Of a stretch of 64,000 nucleotides of DNA, positions 44,017 through 53,449 are shown one piece after another; positions within the stretch are counted from its first letter, which is position 1; each line of letters begins with the position of its first letter. The translations under genes were made by a program, and so were the position numbers. The notes under the pieces were generated by a model. That model did not search any database, was not told the DNA's origin, and saw only the letters and a program-made list of their open reading frames with translations. Location: positions 62,001 through 126,000 of the forward strand of contig NZ_JBILJW010000009.1 in NCBI RefSeq assembly GCF_044377035.1. Direction: 5' to 3'. Source of the stretch: Silanimonas sp044377035 (lineage in GTDB: Bacteria; Pseudomonadota; Gammaproteobacteria; Xanthomonadales; Xanthomonadaceae).

Positions 44017-46656
44017 ATGACGACGCCACCCTCCCCTCGCAGGACCGCGCCGGGACCCGCACCGCCGGAGCGGATGCAGCCGCCCGGGCAGGCGTTGGCG
44101 GACGCGGAGCGGGAGATCGATCGCCTGCGCATGGAACTGGACCGTCGCGCCCACGCGATGCGTTTCCAGGAGGCCCTGTTCGCGATCTCCGAGGTGGCCA
44201 GTTCGTCGAAGCCGACGGCCGAGGTCATGGCGGCGATGCACCGCATCGTCGGCACGCTGATGTACGCGGAGAACTTCTTCATCGCGCTGCGCGATCCGGA
44301 ACGTCGCACCCTGCGCTTCGTCTATTTCGCCGACAGCGAGGACGCCGACGGCCTCGACCCGGACCTGGAGATCCCCGAATCCGAGCTCCTCGGCAGCCTC
44401 ACGGTGCAGGTGATCCAGCGCCAGCAGGCGCTGCGCGGGCCGTCCGAGCAGCTGGCCGCCAGCCTCGGCATGCAGGACGAGGCGCAAGGCCCGGAGAGCA
44501 ACGACTGGCTCGGCGTGCCGATGACCAGCGACGGCATCACCCAGGGCGCGGTGGTGGTGCAGAGCTACCGCCCCGAGCACACCTACAGCGCCGAAGACGA
44601 ACAGCTGCTGTCCTACGTGGCCGAGCACATCGCCACCGCCCTGGCCCGCCGCCAGTCGACGATCGAACTCGAGCGCCGCGTGCAGCAGCGCACCGAGGCA
44701 CTCCAGGCCGAGGTCGTCGAGCGCGAGCGCGCGGAGCGGCTGCAGACCGCGCTGTATCGCATCACCGCGCTGGCCAGCCGCCACGAGTCGGACGACGACG
44801 CGCGCTTCTACGCCGATGTGCACAGCATCGTCGGCGAGCTCATCGACGCGCGGAACTTCTACATCGCGCTGTGGGACGAGACGACGGACGAGACCTCCTT
44901 CCCGTACTCCGTCGACGAGCGGACGCCGACGCGCCCGTCCCGGAAAGCCGGCCAGGGGCTGACGGAGTACGTCCTGCACAGCGGCGAACCGCTGCTCGCC
45001 AGCGAGTCGGTGATGCGCGAACTGAACGCACTGGGCGCGACCGTGGCCGGCCAGCAGTCCGCGAGCTGCTGGTTGGGCGTACCGATGATGGTGGACGACG
45101 CGCCGGTGGGCGTGATCGCCGTGCAGAGCTACCGCGCGGACGTGCGGTTCACCCACCGCGACCTCGAACTGCTGAGCTTCGTCGGCACGCACATCGCCGC
45201 GGCGATCGGTCGCCGACGCGCCGGTGTCGCGCTGCGCCAGGCCTACCTCGACCTTGAACACCGCGTGTCGGAACGGACACGCGAACTGGGGCTCGCCAAC
45301 GAGACGCTACGCCAGCAGATCAGCGCGCGCGAGGGCGTGGAGCGCCAGCTCAAGCACCAGGCCCTGCATGACAGCCTCACCGGCCTGCCGAACCGACAGT
45401 ACCTGCTCGACCGCCTCGTGGCCTCGATGGCCCAGCACGTGGCGCAGCCGGAGCGGCTGTTCGCCGTGCTGTTCCTCGATCTCGACCGCTTCAAGGTCAT
45501 CAACGACTCGGAAGGCCACCTCGTCGGCGACGCGCTGCTGCGCGAGGCGGCGAAGCGGATCGGCGAGTGCGTACGCAACCCGGACGTGCTCGCCCGGCTC
45601 GGCGGCGACGAGTTCGCCGTGCTGCTGGAGCGCATCCGCAGCGTCGAGGACGCCATCAACGTCGCCGAGCGCATCATGCAGGTGCTCGACCAACCCTTCT
45701 TCATCGAAGGGCGCGAGCTGCACAGCTCGGCCAGCGTGGGCGTTGCCGTCGCCCAGCCGCACTACGCGTCGGCCGAGGAGATCCTGCGCGACGCCGACGC
45801 CGCCATGTATCGCGCCAAAGCCGACGGCCGGAAGCGCTACGCGCTGTTCGACGAGGACCTCCGCCATCTCGCGCAGCAGCGGCTCGAGCTGGAGCGCGAA
45901 ATGCGCCGGGCGATGGTCCACCACGAGTTCGAGCCCTACTACCAGCCGATCGTCAGCATCGCCAACGGCGCCGTGCTGGGCTACGAGGCGCTGCTGCGCT
46001 GGAACCGCCCGGACGGCACGGTCCGGGCGCCCGGCGCCTTCCTCGGCCTCGCCGAGGAGACCGGCATGATCGAGGAGATCGACTGGCGCATGTACGCGAG
46101 CGCGATCGGCGATCTCGTCCGCCTGACGCCGAGCCATGCCTACGTCTCGGTGAACCTGTCGCCGCGCCACCTGCTCGCCCCGGATTTCGCGACGCGCTTC
46201 CTTACCTTGGTTCGCGACCAGCGCGCGCATCCGTCGCGTGTCTGCGTGGAGGTGACCGAAGGCGCACTGATCGACCGCAAGGACCTGGCCCGCGCAGCCC
46301 TCGAAACCCTGCACCGCGCCGGCGTGCGCATCATGCTCGACGATTTCGGCACCGGTTACTCGGCGCTCTCCTACCTGCAGCACTTCCCGCTGCACGGGCT
46401 GAAGATCGACCGCAGTTTCGCCACGTCGCTGGAAAGCGGCGCGGAAACGCGCGGCGGTTCGCGGCCGATCATCCGCGCGATCGTCGCCATGGCCGCGTCG
46501 CTCGAGCTCGAGGTCGTCAGCGAGGGCATCGAGACCGAAGAGCAGCGCAAGGCGCTGTGGACGCTCGGTATCCGCCAAGGCCAGGGCTACCACTTCGGCC
46601 GCCCCGCGCCACTGCAGCACTGGATCGACCTCGGGGCGCAGCCGGCGGCGGTCTAG
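44017..46656 (+). CDS. GAF-GAF-GGDEF-EAL c-di-GMP enzyme
   Basis: An 879-residue cytoplasmic protein with no membrane helix. After a coiled N-terminus there are two GAF sensor domains (about residues 50-210 and 235-400, each ending WLGVPM then VQSYR), a linker coiled coil, a GGDEF domain with GGDEF at 529-533 and RNPD five residues before it (an intact inhibitory site), and an EAL domain with EAL at 657-659, NLSPRHL, EVTEGALID, LDDFGTGYSAL and LKIDRSF. Both activities look possible. The ATG at 44017 is preferred over the longer open frame. Confidence 0.93.
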   Translation: MTTPPSPRRTAPGPAPPERMQPPGQALADAEREIDRLRMELDRRAHAMRFQEALFAISEVASSSKPTAEVMAAMHRIVGTLMYAENFFIALRDPERRTLRFVYFADSEDADGLDPDLEIPESELLGSLTVQVIQRQQALRGPSEQLAASLGMQDEAQGPESNDWLGVPMTSDGITQGAVVVQSYRPEHTYSAEDEQLLSYVAEHIATALARRQSTIELERRVQQRTEALQAEVVERERAERLQTALYRITALASRHESDDDARFYADVHSIVGELIDARNFYIALWDETTDETSFPYSVDERTPTRPSRKAGQGLTEYVLHSGEPLLASESVMRELNALGATVAGQQSASCWLGVPMMVDDAPVGVIAVQSYRADVRFTHRDLELLSFVGTHIAAAIGRRRAGVALRQAYLDLEHRVSERTRELGLANETLRQQISAREGVERQLKHQALHDSLTGLPNRQYLLDRLVASMAQHVAQPERLFAVLFLDLDRFKVINDSEGHLVGDALLREAAKRIGECVRNPDVLARLGGDEFAVLLERIRSVEDAINVAERIMQVLDQPFFIEGRELHSSASVGVAVAQPHYASAEEILRDADAAMYRAKADGRKRYALFDEDLRHLAQQRLELEREMRRAMVHHEFEPYYQPIVSIANGAVLGYEALLRWNRPDGTVRAPGAFLGLAEETGMIEEIDWRMYASAIGDLVRLTPSHAYVSVNLSPRHLLAPDFATRFLTLVRDQRAHPSRVCVEVTEGALIDRKDLARAALETLHRAGVRIMLDDFGTGYSALSYLQHFPLHGLKIDRSFATSLESGAETRGGSRPIIRAIVAMAASLELEVVSEGIETEEQRKALWTLGIRQGQGYHFGRPAPLQHWIDLGAQPAAV

Positions 46657-46663
46657 CGCCGTC

Positions 46664-47353
46664 TCAGCCCCGCCGCACCTCGACCAGGTGCCGCTCGCCC
46701 TCCAGGCCCGGCACCGACAGCCGGTGGACGGCGCCGCCGACCCAACCGGACGGCAGCTCGGCGATCTCCTCGGCGGGGTGCACGCCCTTCATCGCCAGCA
46801 GGCGCCCGCCCGGAGCGACGAGGTGGCCACCGACCTCGAGGATGCCCACGAGACGGTCGAGCGCTCGGGCGGTGATCGCCTCGAACGCGCCGGGCTCGGC
46901 CACCGCCTCGGCGCGCGACTCGAGCACGCGCACGCGCGGGGCGAGGCCGAGCTGGCGCACGCACTCGCGGAGGAAGCGCGCCTTCTTGCCATTGCTCTCC
47001 ACCAGCGCGACGGCGAGGCCCGGCGTGGCGAGCGCCAGCGGGATGCCGGGAAGGCCGGGGCCGGTGCCGAGGTCCGCGAGCGTGGCGAGGCCGCGCACGT
47101 GCGGCGCCATCGCCAGTGAATCGAACAGGTGCTTCACCAGCATCTCGGCCGGATCGCGGATGGCGGTGAGGTTGTACGTGCCGTTCCAGCGCACCAGCAG
47201 GGCGAGGTAGGCCAGCAGGGCGCCGGCCAGCGTGCCGTCGTCGCCGGCCGCCGGCGCGCTGCGTTCCACCGGCGCGCCCGGATCGAGGCCGAGAGCGGCG
47301 AGGCCTCGCTCGAGGTCGGGGCGCAGGAATCCAAGGTCGGTCGGAGCATTCAT
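46664..47353 (-). CDS. rsmG: 16S rRNA 7-methylguanosine(527) methyltransferase
   Basis: A 229-residue Rossmann methyltransferase. LADLGTGPGLPGIPLAL is the SAM-binding loop, NLTAIRDPAEMLVKHLFDSL is the family signature, and SNGKKARFLRECVRQL follows. The ATG at 47353 is chosen; a GTG six bases upstream is possible. In many bacteria rsmG (gidB) sits beside parA-parB; here parA is 1.9 kb away on the other strand. Confidence 0.95.
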   Translation of the reverse strand: MNAPTDLGFLRPDLERGLAALGLDPGAPVERSAPAAGDDGTLAGALLAYLALLVRWNGTYNLTAIRDPAEMLVKHLFDSLAMAPHVRGLATLADLGTGPGLPGIPLALATPGLAVALVESNGKKARFLRECVRQLGLAPRVRVLESRAEAVAEPGAFEAITARALDRLVGILEVGGHLVAPGGRLLAMKGVHPAEEIAELPSGWVGGAVHRLSVPGLEGERHLVEVRRG

Positions 47354-47386
47354 GCCCACGATTGTCGCGCCTCCGGCCGTTCGCGC

Positions 47387-47965
47387 CTACCGCCCATCCG
47401 GCGCGCGCGCCTCGACCAGGCGCTGAAGCAGGGCGATCTGCTCCTGCTGCGTGGCGATGAGCGTCGCCATCTGCTCCACCCGCAACGCGTCGAGCTTCTC
47501 GTGCAGCGCGATGATCCCGAGCTCGGCGCGCAGGTTCACCTCGTAGTCGTGCGCGGCCGCGATGCGGTCGCGTTCGGCCTGGCGGTTCTGGCTCATCAGG
47601 ATCACCGGCGCCTGCACGGCCGCCAGCATCGAGAGCATCAGGTTCAGGAAAATGTAGGGGTAGGGATCGAAGGCCGCCGTGCCCAGCAGCTCCGTGTTGA
47701 CGAGCGACCACAGGACGATGACGAGGGCGAAAAGCCCGATGAAGGTCCAGGACCCGCCGAAGGCCGCCACCCCATCCGCCATCCGCTCGCCGAAGCTCCG
47801 CTGGGCGTCGGCCTGCAGCGCGGCGTCCTTGGCGACGGTCTTCTGGCGCAGGGCGACGTCGAGAACGCGCCGCTCGACCGCGCTCGCCTCCGCGAGGGCT
47901 TTGCCGAACCACTTCTCCGCGGCACGGGTGGGGGTGCTGGTCGGTGTGCCGTTCATCGGGTCCAT
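47387..47965 (-). CDS. DUF1003 membrane protein
   Basis: A 192-residue protein with two adjacent membrane helices (GSWTFIGLFALVIVLWSLVNT and PYIFLNLMLSMLAAVQAPVILMS) and a charged C-terminal helix beginning NRQAERDRIAAAHDYEVN, the DUF1003 pattern. Function unknown. It lies 33 bp upstream of rsmG on the same strand and diverges from the epimerase gene. Confidence 0.9.
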   Translation of the reverse strand: MDPMNGTPTSTPTRAAEKWFGKALAEASAVERRVLDVALRQKTVAKDAALQADAQRSFGERMADGVAAFGGSWTFIGLFALVIVLWSLVNTELLGTAAFDPYPYIFLNLMLSMLAAVQAPVILMSQNRQAERDRIAAAHDYEVNLRAELGIIALHEKLDALRVEQMATLIATQQEQIALLQRLVEARAPDGR

Positions 47966-48122
47966 GGGGAGAGGTCTCGCTACCGGGTGGTAGCGGGATT
48001 CTCCTCCGCCCGCCGGCCCGAAGCGTCAACCCACGTCATCCTCGGCCACGGCGCGACCTTGCTCACGTTCCGCAGGCCCCGGATGGGCCACCTTCGGCCT
48101 CCCCCCTGCTGCGAGCCTCCCC

Positions 48123-49118
48123 ATGGCGGAAGTCCTGCTCACCGGAGCCACCGGCTTCGTCGGCCAACACCTGCTGCGCGAACTCGTCGCGGCCGGCCAC
48201 ACCGTTCGCGGCGTCTCGCGTTCGGAGTCGGGCGATGCCGCCATCCGCGCCTTGGGCGGCGAGCCCGTCCGCGCCACGCTGGGCGAGGAGCGGCCCGCTG
48301 AATGGGCCCTCCTGCAGGCAGCGGTCGAAGGCTGCGAAGCGATCTTCCACACCGCGGCGGACACCACCCAGTGGCGGCCGCACAACCCGATCCAGACGCG
48401 CACCAACGTGCGCGGGGCCGAACTGTTGCTGCGCGCGGCGGAAGCCGCCGGCATCCGGCGCTTCCTCCACACCAGCTCGGTCTCGGCGTACTCGCACCTC
48501 GTCCACGGCGTGCTGCGCGAGGACGTGCCGCAGCGCGGCGGCGAGAGCTGGGTGAACTACGAGCGCACCAAGTTCCTGGCCGAGCAGGCCGTGCGCGGTT
48601 CACGCGTGCCGTGGGTGGTCTTCCAGCCCTCCCACATCCTCGGCCCCGGCGACACCCGCAACTGGGCGCGACTGATCCTGCTGGTCGACCAGGGCAAGCT
48701 GCCCGGCGCCCCACCCGGCTCCGGCGCCTTCGCGGATGTGCGCGAGATCGCCCGGGCCCAGGTGCGTGCTTTCGAGGACGGCATCGAGGGCGAGACCTTC
48801 CTGCTCGGCGGCGCACACGCGAGCTTCGTCGACCTGATCGGCATGATCGGCGAGCGCCTTGGCCGCAAGGCGCCCACTCGCGCCACGCCGGCCTGGGTGC
48901 TGAAGTCGGTGGCCTGGGCCAGCGACACCCTCTCTCGGGTCACCGGCAAGATGCCGGACATCACCCCGGAGGCCGCAGTGTTCCCCTGCCACGACCTGCA
49001 GGTCGACTCGTCGAAGGCCATGGCCCGGCTGGGCTACCGCGAGACCCCGCTGCCCGAGCTGCTGGACGCCACCATCGCCAGCCTGCGCGAGGCCGGCCTG
49101 CTCCGCGGCAGGGCCTGA
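48123..49118 (+). CDS. NAD-dependent epimerase/dehydratase family protein
   Basis: A 331-residue extended short-chain dehydrogenase. MAEVLLTGATGFVGQHLLREL carries the GxxGxxG nucleotide motif, and VNYERTKFLAEQAV the catalytic Tyr-x3-Lys. The C-terminal part (RKAPTRATPAWVLKSVAWASD) resembles the sterol/hopanoid-type subgroup. The substrate cannot be named. It is followed 113 bp later by parA. Confidence 0.88.
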   Translation: MAEVLLTGATGFVGQHLLRELVAAGHTVRGVSRSESGDAAIRALGGEPVRATLGEERPAEWALLQAAVEGCEAIFHTAADTTQWRPHNPIQTRTNVRGAELLLRAAEAAGIRRFLHTSSVSAYSHLVHGVLREDVPQRGGESWVNYERTKFLAEQAVRGSRVPWVVFQPSHILGPGDTRNWARLILLVDQGKLPGAPPGSGAFADVREIARAQVRAFEDGIEGETFLLGGAHASFVDLIGMIGERLGRKAPTRATPAWVLKSVAWASDTLSRVTGKMPDITPEAAVFPCHDLQVDSSKAMARLGYRETPLPELLDATIASLREAGLLRGRA

Positions 49119-49231
49119 CGCCGGCCCTGATCCGGCGGCCAGCCTCACCCGAGCCGGGGCTCCGGGGCGCTGTGGCATCATCCACGGCCTTGCCGGCCCC
49201 TCGGGCCGGCTGCACGGAACCCGCGTCCCGC

Positions 49232-50017
49232 ATGGCCCGCATCCTCGCAATCGCCAACCAGAAAGGCGGCGTCGGCAAGACGACGACGGCCGTCAACCTG
49301 GCCGCCGCCCTCGCCACCACCCCGCGCCGCGTGCTGCTGGTCGACCTCGACCCGCAGGGCAACGCCACCATGGCCTCGGGCGTCGACAAGCGCGAGCTCG
49401 AGGCCTCGATGTGCGAAGTGCTGTTCGAAGAGGCAACCGCGGACGCCGCGATCGTCAAGACGCAGGAAGGCTACGACCTGCTGCCCACGAATATCGACCT
49501 GACGGCGGCCGAGATCCGCCTGATGGACGAGTCGCAGCGCGAGCAGCGGCTGAAGAACGCACTCGACACGGTGCGCGACCGCTACGACTACATCCTGATC
49601 GACTGCCCGCCCTCGCTCTCGCTGCTGACGCTCAACGCACTGGCCGCCGCCGACGGCGTGATCGTGCCGATGCAGTGCGAGTACTTCGCGTTGGAAGGGC
49701 TGTCGGCGCTGGTCAACACCATCAATGCGCTGAAGCAGAAGCTCAACCCGGCGCTCGAGATCAGCGGCATCGTCCGCACCATGTACGACGTGCGCAACAA
49801 CCTCGCCAGCGCCGTGTCGAACGAGCTCACCGAGCACTTCGGCGACAAGGTCTTCCGCTCGATCGTGCCGCGCAACGTGCGCCTCGCCGAAGCGCCGTCG
49901 CATGGCCGCAGCATCATCGGGTATGACCGTTCCTCACGGGGCGGCATCGCCTACCTCGGGCTGGCGGGCGAGATCGTCCGCGGCGAGAAGAAGCTGGCCA
50001 AGGAGGCCGCGCGATGA
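49232..50017 (+). CDS. parA: Chromosome partitioning ATPase ParA
   Basis: A 261-residue deviant Walker ATPase of the short chromosomal type without an N-terminal DNA-binding domain. NQKGGVGKTTTAVNLAAAL is the Walker A block, VDLDPQGNATMASG is A', and LIDCPPSLSLLTLNA is Walker B. It forms the nucleotide-dependent DNA-bound gradient that ParB-parS complexes follow during segregation. It overlaps parB by four bases. The frame is open upstream, but the ATG at 49232 matches the family. Confidence 0.96.
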   Translation: MARILAIANQKGGVGKTTTAVNLAAALATTPRRVLLVDLDPQGNATMASGVDKRELEASMCEVLFEEATADAAIVKTQEGYDLLPTNIDLTAAEIRLMDESQREQRLKNALDTVRDRYDYILIDCPPSLSLLTLNALAAADGVIVPMQCEYFALEGLSALVNTINALKQKLNPALEISGIVRTMYDVRNNLASAVSNELTEHFGDKVFRSIVPRNVRLAEAPSHGRSIIGYDRSSRGGIAYLGLAGEIVRGEKKLAKEAAR

Positions 50018-50910
50018 GCACGAAAGCACGCGGCCTCGGTCGCGGCCTCGATGCCCTGCTGGGCACTGGCAACAAGGGCGCGAAGGCCGACGAGCCGGCG
50101 CCGGGCGATGTCCTGAAGACGCTGCCGATCGGCCAGATGCAGGCCGGCAAGTACCAGCCGCGCCAGCACTTCGACGGTTCGGCACTCGATGAGCTCGCGG
50201 AGTCGATCAAGGCCCAGGGCGTGATCCAGCCGATCCTCGTGCGCTCGGTGGGCAAGGACCGCTACGAGATCATCGCCGGCGAGCGCCGCTGGCGCGCCGC
50301 CGAGCGCGCGGGCCTCGCCGAGGTGCCGGTGGTGCTGCGCAAGGTCGACGACCGCGCCGTCATCGCCATGGCGCTGATCGAGAACATCCAGCGCGAAGAC
50401 CTCAACCCGCTCGAGGAAGCGCAGGCCCTGGCCCGCCTGATCGACGAATTCGCCCTCACGCACCAGCAGGCCGCCGAGGCCGTGGGCCGCTCGCGCGCCG
50501 CTGTGTCGAACCTGCTGCGCCTGCTCGAGCTGCCGGAGGCTATCCGCGCCCTCGTCGACGCCCGCAAGCTGGAGATGGGCCACGCCCGCGCCCTGCTGAC
50601 GCTCAACCCGCAGGCCGCCATCGCGCTGGCCCAGCAGGCGGCCGAGGAAGGCTGGAGCGTGCGCGAGGTGGAACGTCGCGCCCACGAACTCGCCGCCGGC
50701 AAGCTGCCGGAGACGAAGCCCGGCAAGAAGCCCGCGGTGAAGCGCGACGCCGATGTCGCCCAGCTCGAACGCGAGCTCGGCGAACTGCTGGGCACGAAGG
50801 TGGAAGTGAAATCCGGCCGTGGCGGCAAAGGCCAGCTGGTGCTGCACTTCCACGGCAACGAAACGCTCGAGGGTCTGCTCGAGCGGCTGCGCGGCCGCAG
50901 CGAGGCCTGA
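50014..50910 (+). CDS. parB: Chromosome partitioning protein ParB
   Basis: A 298-residue CTPase and parS-binding protein. RGLGRGLDALLG is the conserved N-terminal ParA-contacting segment, GERRWRAAERAGL is the CTP-binding box, and NIQREDLNPLEEAQALARLI leads into the helix-turn-helix. The C-terminal dimerisation domain is present. It overlaps parA by four bases. I did not find a convincing parS site in the window. Confidence 0.96.
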   Translation: MSTKARGLGRGLDALLGTGNKGAKADEPAPGDVLKTLPIGQMQAGKYQPRQHFDGSALDELAESIKAQGVIQPILVRSVGKDRYEIIAGERRWRAAERAGLAEVPVVLRKVDDRAVIAMALIENIQREDLNPLEEAQALARLIDEFALTHQQAAEAVGRSRAAVSNLLRLLELPEAIRALVDARKLEMGHARALLTLNPQAAIALAQQAAEEGWSVREVERRAHELAAGKLPETKPGKKPAVKRDADVAQLERELGELLGTKVEVKSGRGGKGQLVLHFHGNETLEGLLERLRGRSEA

Positions 50911-50914
50911 CCTC

Positions 50915-50934
50915 GGCCGGCGCTAGCGCCGGCC
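50915..50934. terminator. Perfect 20-bp palindrome between parB and the ABC permease gene
   Basis: Nine-base arms GGCCGGCGC and GCGCCGGCC flank a TA centre. It begins 4 bp after the parB stop and covers the stop codon of the convergent permease gene. It is well placed for a bidirectional terminator, though neither side has a T-tract. Confidence 0.5.
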
Positions 50935-52464
50935 ACCGATCAGCACGACCAGCACCGCGACGACGGCCGCGGCACCGTGCCATAGCACCGTGGCCTGCGG
51001 ATGGACGAAGGGGCTGAAGACGGGCGCGCCGTTGAGCGCGAGGTAGGCGCCCAGCACGTAGAGCAGTTCCGCCGTCCGCGCATTGCCGGTGAGGCGTGCC
51101 AGCCCGAACCCGCACGCGGCGACGCTGAGCGCCGCCGCCGCCACGGCGAACGCGTGTTCCGGGGAGACGATCAGGCTGGGCAGGGACAGGCCCAGCGCCA
51201 GCAGGCTCGCGGCCGTCAGGCGCGCCGCCCGCAACTGGCCGCGCCGCCGCTCCCCGGACGCGAGCAGGTCGGCGGTGCCGCATTCGTCGTCGCGCAGCAG
51301 CGCACGGGCGAAGTAGGGCAGGCCGAGCGCGAGGGCGACCAGCCACGCGGCATGGCGGCCTTCGCCCGGCGCACCGAACTGCGCGCCCAATGCGCCGAGG
51401 GCGAACAGCCACCACCACGCGCCGCGAGGGCGCAGGGCCAGGCGCAGCTCCGCCGCCACCAGACGGCCGAACGCGACACCTTCGAGCGGCTTCAGCAGGC
51501 GATCCAGCCAGCGCAAGCGCCAACCGGCCTGCGAGGCAGCGTCCACGCGCTGTCGTGGCCGGCTCGCCGCCCAGTTCACCAGCGGCGTGGCCGCCAACGC
51601 GAGGCCCAGTGCGAGGAACAAGAGGGCCAAGCGCGACGCCACAGCGCTCGTGTCCGGGTGCCAGGCCTCCCACGGGAAACGCGCCGTGGGATCGTCCTCG
51701 CCGGAGCCGCCGATCTGGAAGTTGTTCGAGACCAGGTCCGGCCGGGTCGCAGCCACCACCGGCAGGATGTCGGTGCGCATCACGGTGATGCCGGGCACGT
51801 CGGTCAGCAGCACGGTCGGGGCGTCCGGCACGGGGTGCGCGAGGTCGCCCTCCGACATGCCGGCAGGGCCCACGACCAGCAGCGTGATCCACACGAAGAA
51901 ATACAGCACGTTGCCGGCCGTCGCGCGCAGCCAGGGCAACAGGTCGAACCAGACGATGCAGGCCGCCGTCACCGCCATCGCCGGCAGCGTGAGCAACAGC
52001 AGCGGCTTCAGCAGTTCCCACGGGGCGAACACCGCCACCTCGCCGCGCACCCACTGGCCGACGAGGCCGGTGAGGGCCATCGCAGCGATGTAGAGCGCGA
52101 ACACCGCCATCAGGCCCATGAACTTCGCCACGAGATACCCGGCGCGGGTCATCGGCGTCGCCATCAACACTTCCCATCCGCGGCTGTCGATGTCCTGCGC
52201 GATGCTGCCGCGCGCGGCGTAGAAGCCGAACAGCGTCAGCAGGGTCGAGGCGCACAGCGCCATCACCATGCCCACCCACGCACTCGAGTACCAAGCGCGC
52301 CCTTCACCGACGGTGACGCGCATGCCGTTGCTGCTGCCCGCTTCGGGCAGGCAGAGCCAAGCGCCCGCCACGAGCAGGGCCAGCACCCACCAGAAGCGCG
52401 GCTGGCGGGTGCGCTGGCGCAGGTCCGCGAGGCTGATCGCGGCGAGGCGGCGCAGGGCGTCCAT
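50923..52464 (-). CDS. ABC-2 type transporter permease
   Basis: A 513-residue protein with about twelve hydrophobic helices. The N-terminal LRQRTRQPRFWWVLALLVAG and the region DIDSRGWEVLMATPMTRAGYLVAK are typical of ABC-2 exporters fused as two half-permeases. Substrate unknown. It shares one base with the upstream ATPase gene, so the two form one transporter operon. Confidence 0.85.
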   Translation of the reverse strand: MDALRRLAAISLADLRQRTRQPRFWWVLALLVAGAWLCLPEAGSSNGMRVTVGEGRAWYSSAWVGMVMALCASTLLTLFGFYAARGSIAQDIDSRGWEVLMATPMTRAGYLVAKFMGLMAVFALYIAAMALTGLVGQWVRGEVAVFAPWELLKPLLLLTLPAMAVTAACIVWFDLLPWLRATAGNVLYFFVWITLLVVGPAGMSEGDLAHPVPDAPTVLLTDVPGITVMRTDILPVVAATRPDLVSNNFQIGGSGEDDPTARFPWEAWHPDTSAVASRLALLFLALGLALAATPLVNWAASRPRQRVDAASQAGWRLRWLDRLLKPLEGVAFGRLVAAELRLALRPRGAWWWLFALGALGAQFGAPGEGRHAAWLVALALGLPYFARALLRDDECGTADLLASGERRRGQLRAARLTAASLLALGLSLPSLIVSPEHAFAVAAAALSVAACGFGLARLTGNARTAELLYVLGAYLALNGAPVFSPFVHPQATVLWHGAAAVVAVLVVLIGGRR

Positions 52465-53345
52465 CAGGCCGCGTCCGCGAGGTGCAGGCAGGCGAGGTAG
52501 GCGTCTTCCAGCGCAGGGGCGATCGCTTCGGCCGCGGGCTGCGGCGCGGCGCGGGCGATGACGTGCACACGCAGCCCGCCATCGGCGCGCTCCACATGGC
52601 TCACCGGATGGCGCTCACGCAGGGCGGGCAATTCGCTGTCGCCAATCGTGCAGCGCCACACCTGGCCCATGGCGCGGGCGATCAGCTCGCCCGGCGTGAC
52701 GTGGGCCAACAGGCGGCCACTGCGCATCACGGCGATGCGGTCGGCACTGGAATCGACGTCGCTGACGATATGGGTGGAGAGGATGACCAGTCGGTCGGCC
52801 GCCAGCTCGGTGAGGATCTGGCGGAATCGGAGGCGCTCCTCGGGGTCGAGGCCCACCGTCGGTTCGTCGACGATGAGCAGGCGCGGTTCGTTGAGCAGGG
52901 CCTGGGCGATGCCCGCGCGCTGGCGCATGCCGCCGGAAAAATCGCCGAGCCGTCGATCGGCGGCATGGGCCAGGCCCACGGCGGCGAGGCAGGCCTCGAT
53001 CCGCTCGTCGCCCCGGCGGCGGTCCAGGCCTTTCACCGCGGCGAGGTAGGCGAGGAACTCGCGCGCGCTCAGGGCCGGGTAGACGCCGAATTCCTGCGGC
53101 AGGTAGCCGAGTTCCCGGCGAAGCGCGTTCGGATCGCGGGCGATGTCGACGCCGTTCCAGGTGATCCGTCCGCGGGTGGGCTTGGCCAAGGTGGCCAGAA
53201 GGCGCATCAGCGTCGACTTGCCCGCGCCGTTCGGCCCGAGCAGGCCGAGGATGCCGGCGCCCTGCTGCAGCTGCAGGGCATGCAGGGTGTCGGGCTTGCG
53301 CCCGTAGCGGAACGAGACCTCGTCCAGCCGCAGTTCGACGGTCAT
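52464..53345 (-). CDS. ABC transporter ATP-binding protein
   Basis: A 293-residue ATPase: Walker A LGPNGAGKSTL, signature FSGGMRQRAGIAQAL, Walker B LLIVDEPTVGLDPEER, and the H-loop ILSTHIVSD. The extra 60 residues at the C-terminus are common in exporters of the CcmA/NatA type. It is co-transcribed with the permease gene. The 104 bp before it, up to the second ParA gene, show no clear signal. Confidence 0.92.
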   Translation of the reverse strand: MTVELRLDEVSFRYGRKPDTLHALQLQQGAGILGLLGPNGAGKSTLMRLLATLAKPTRGRITWNGVDIARDPNALRRELGYLPQEFGVYPALSAREFLAYLAAVKGLDRRRGDERIEACLAAVGLAHAADRRLGDFSGGMRQRAGIAQALLNEPRLLIVDEPTVGLDPEERLRFRQILTELAADRLVILSTHIVSDVDSSADRIAVMRSGRLLAHVTPGELIARAMGQVWRCTIGDSELPALRERHPVSHVERADGGLRVHVIARAAPQPAAEAIAPALEDAYLACLHLADAA

Positions 53346-53449
53346 CAGCCATCTCGGGATCAGGGAGAGCCAGTGTCGGCGGCGCCCAGGTGCTCGCGAA
53401 ACCGCCGGCGGTCACCGTGACCTTCGGCGGGGAGCTCGTGTGGCCCGGC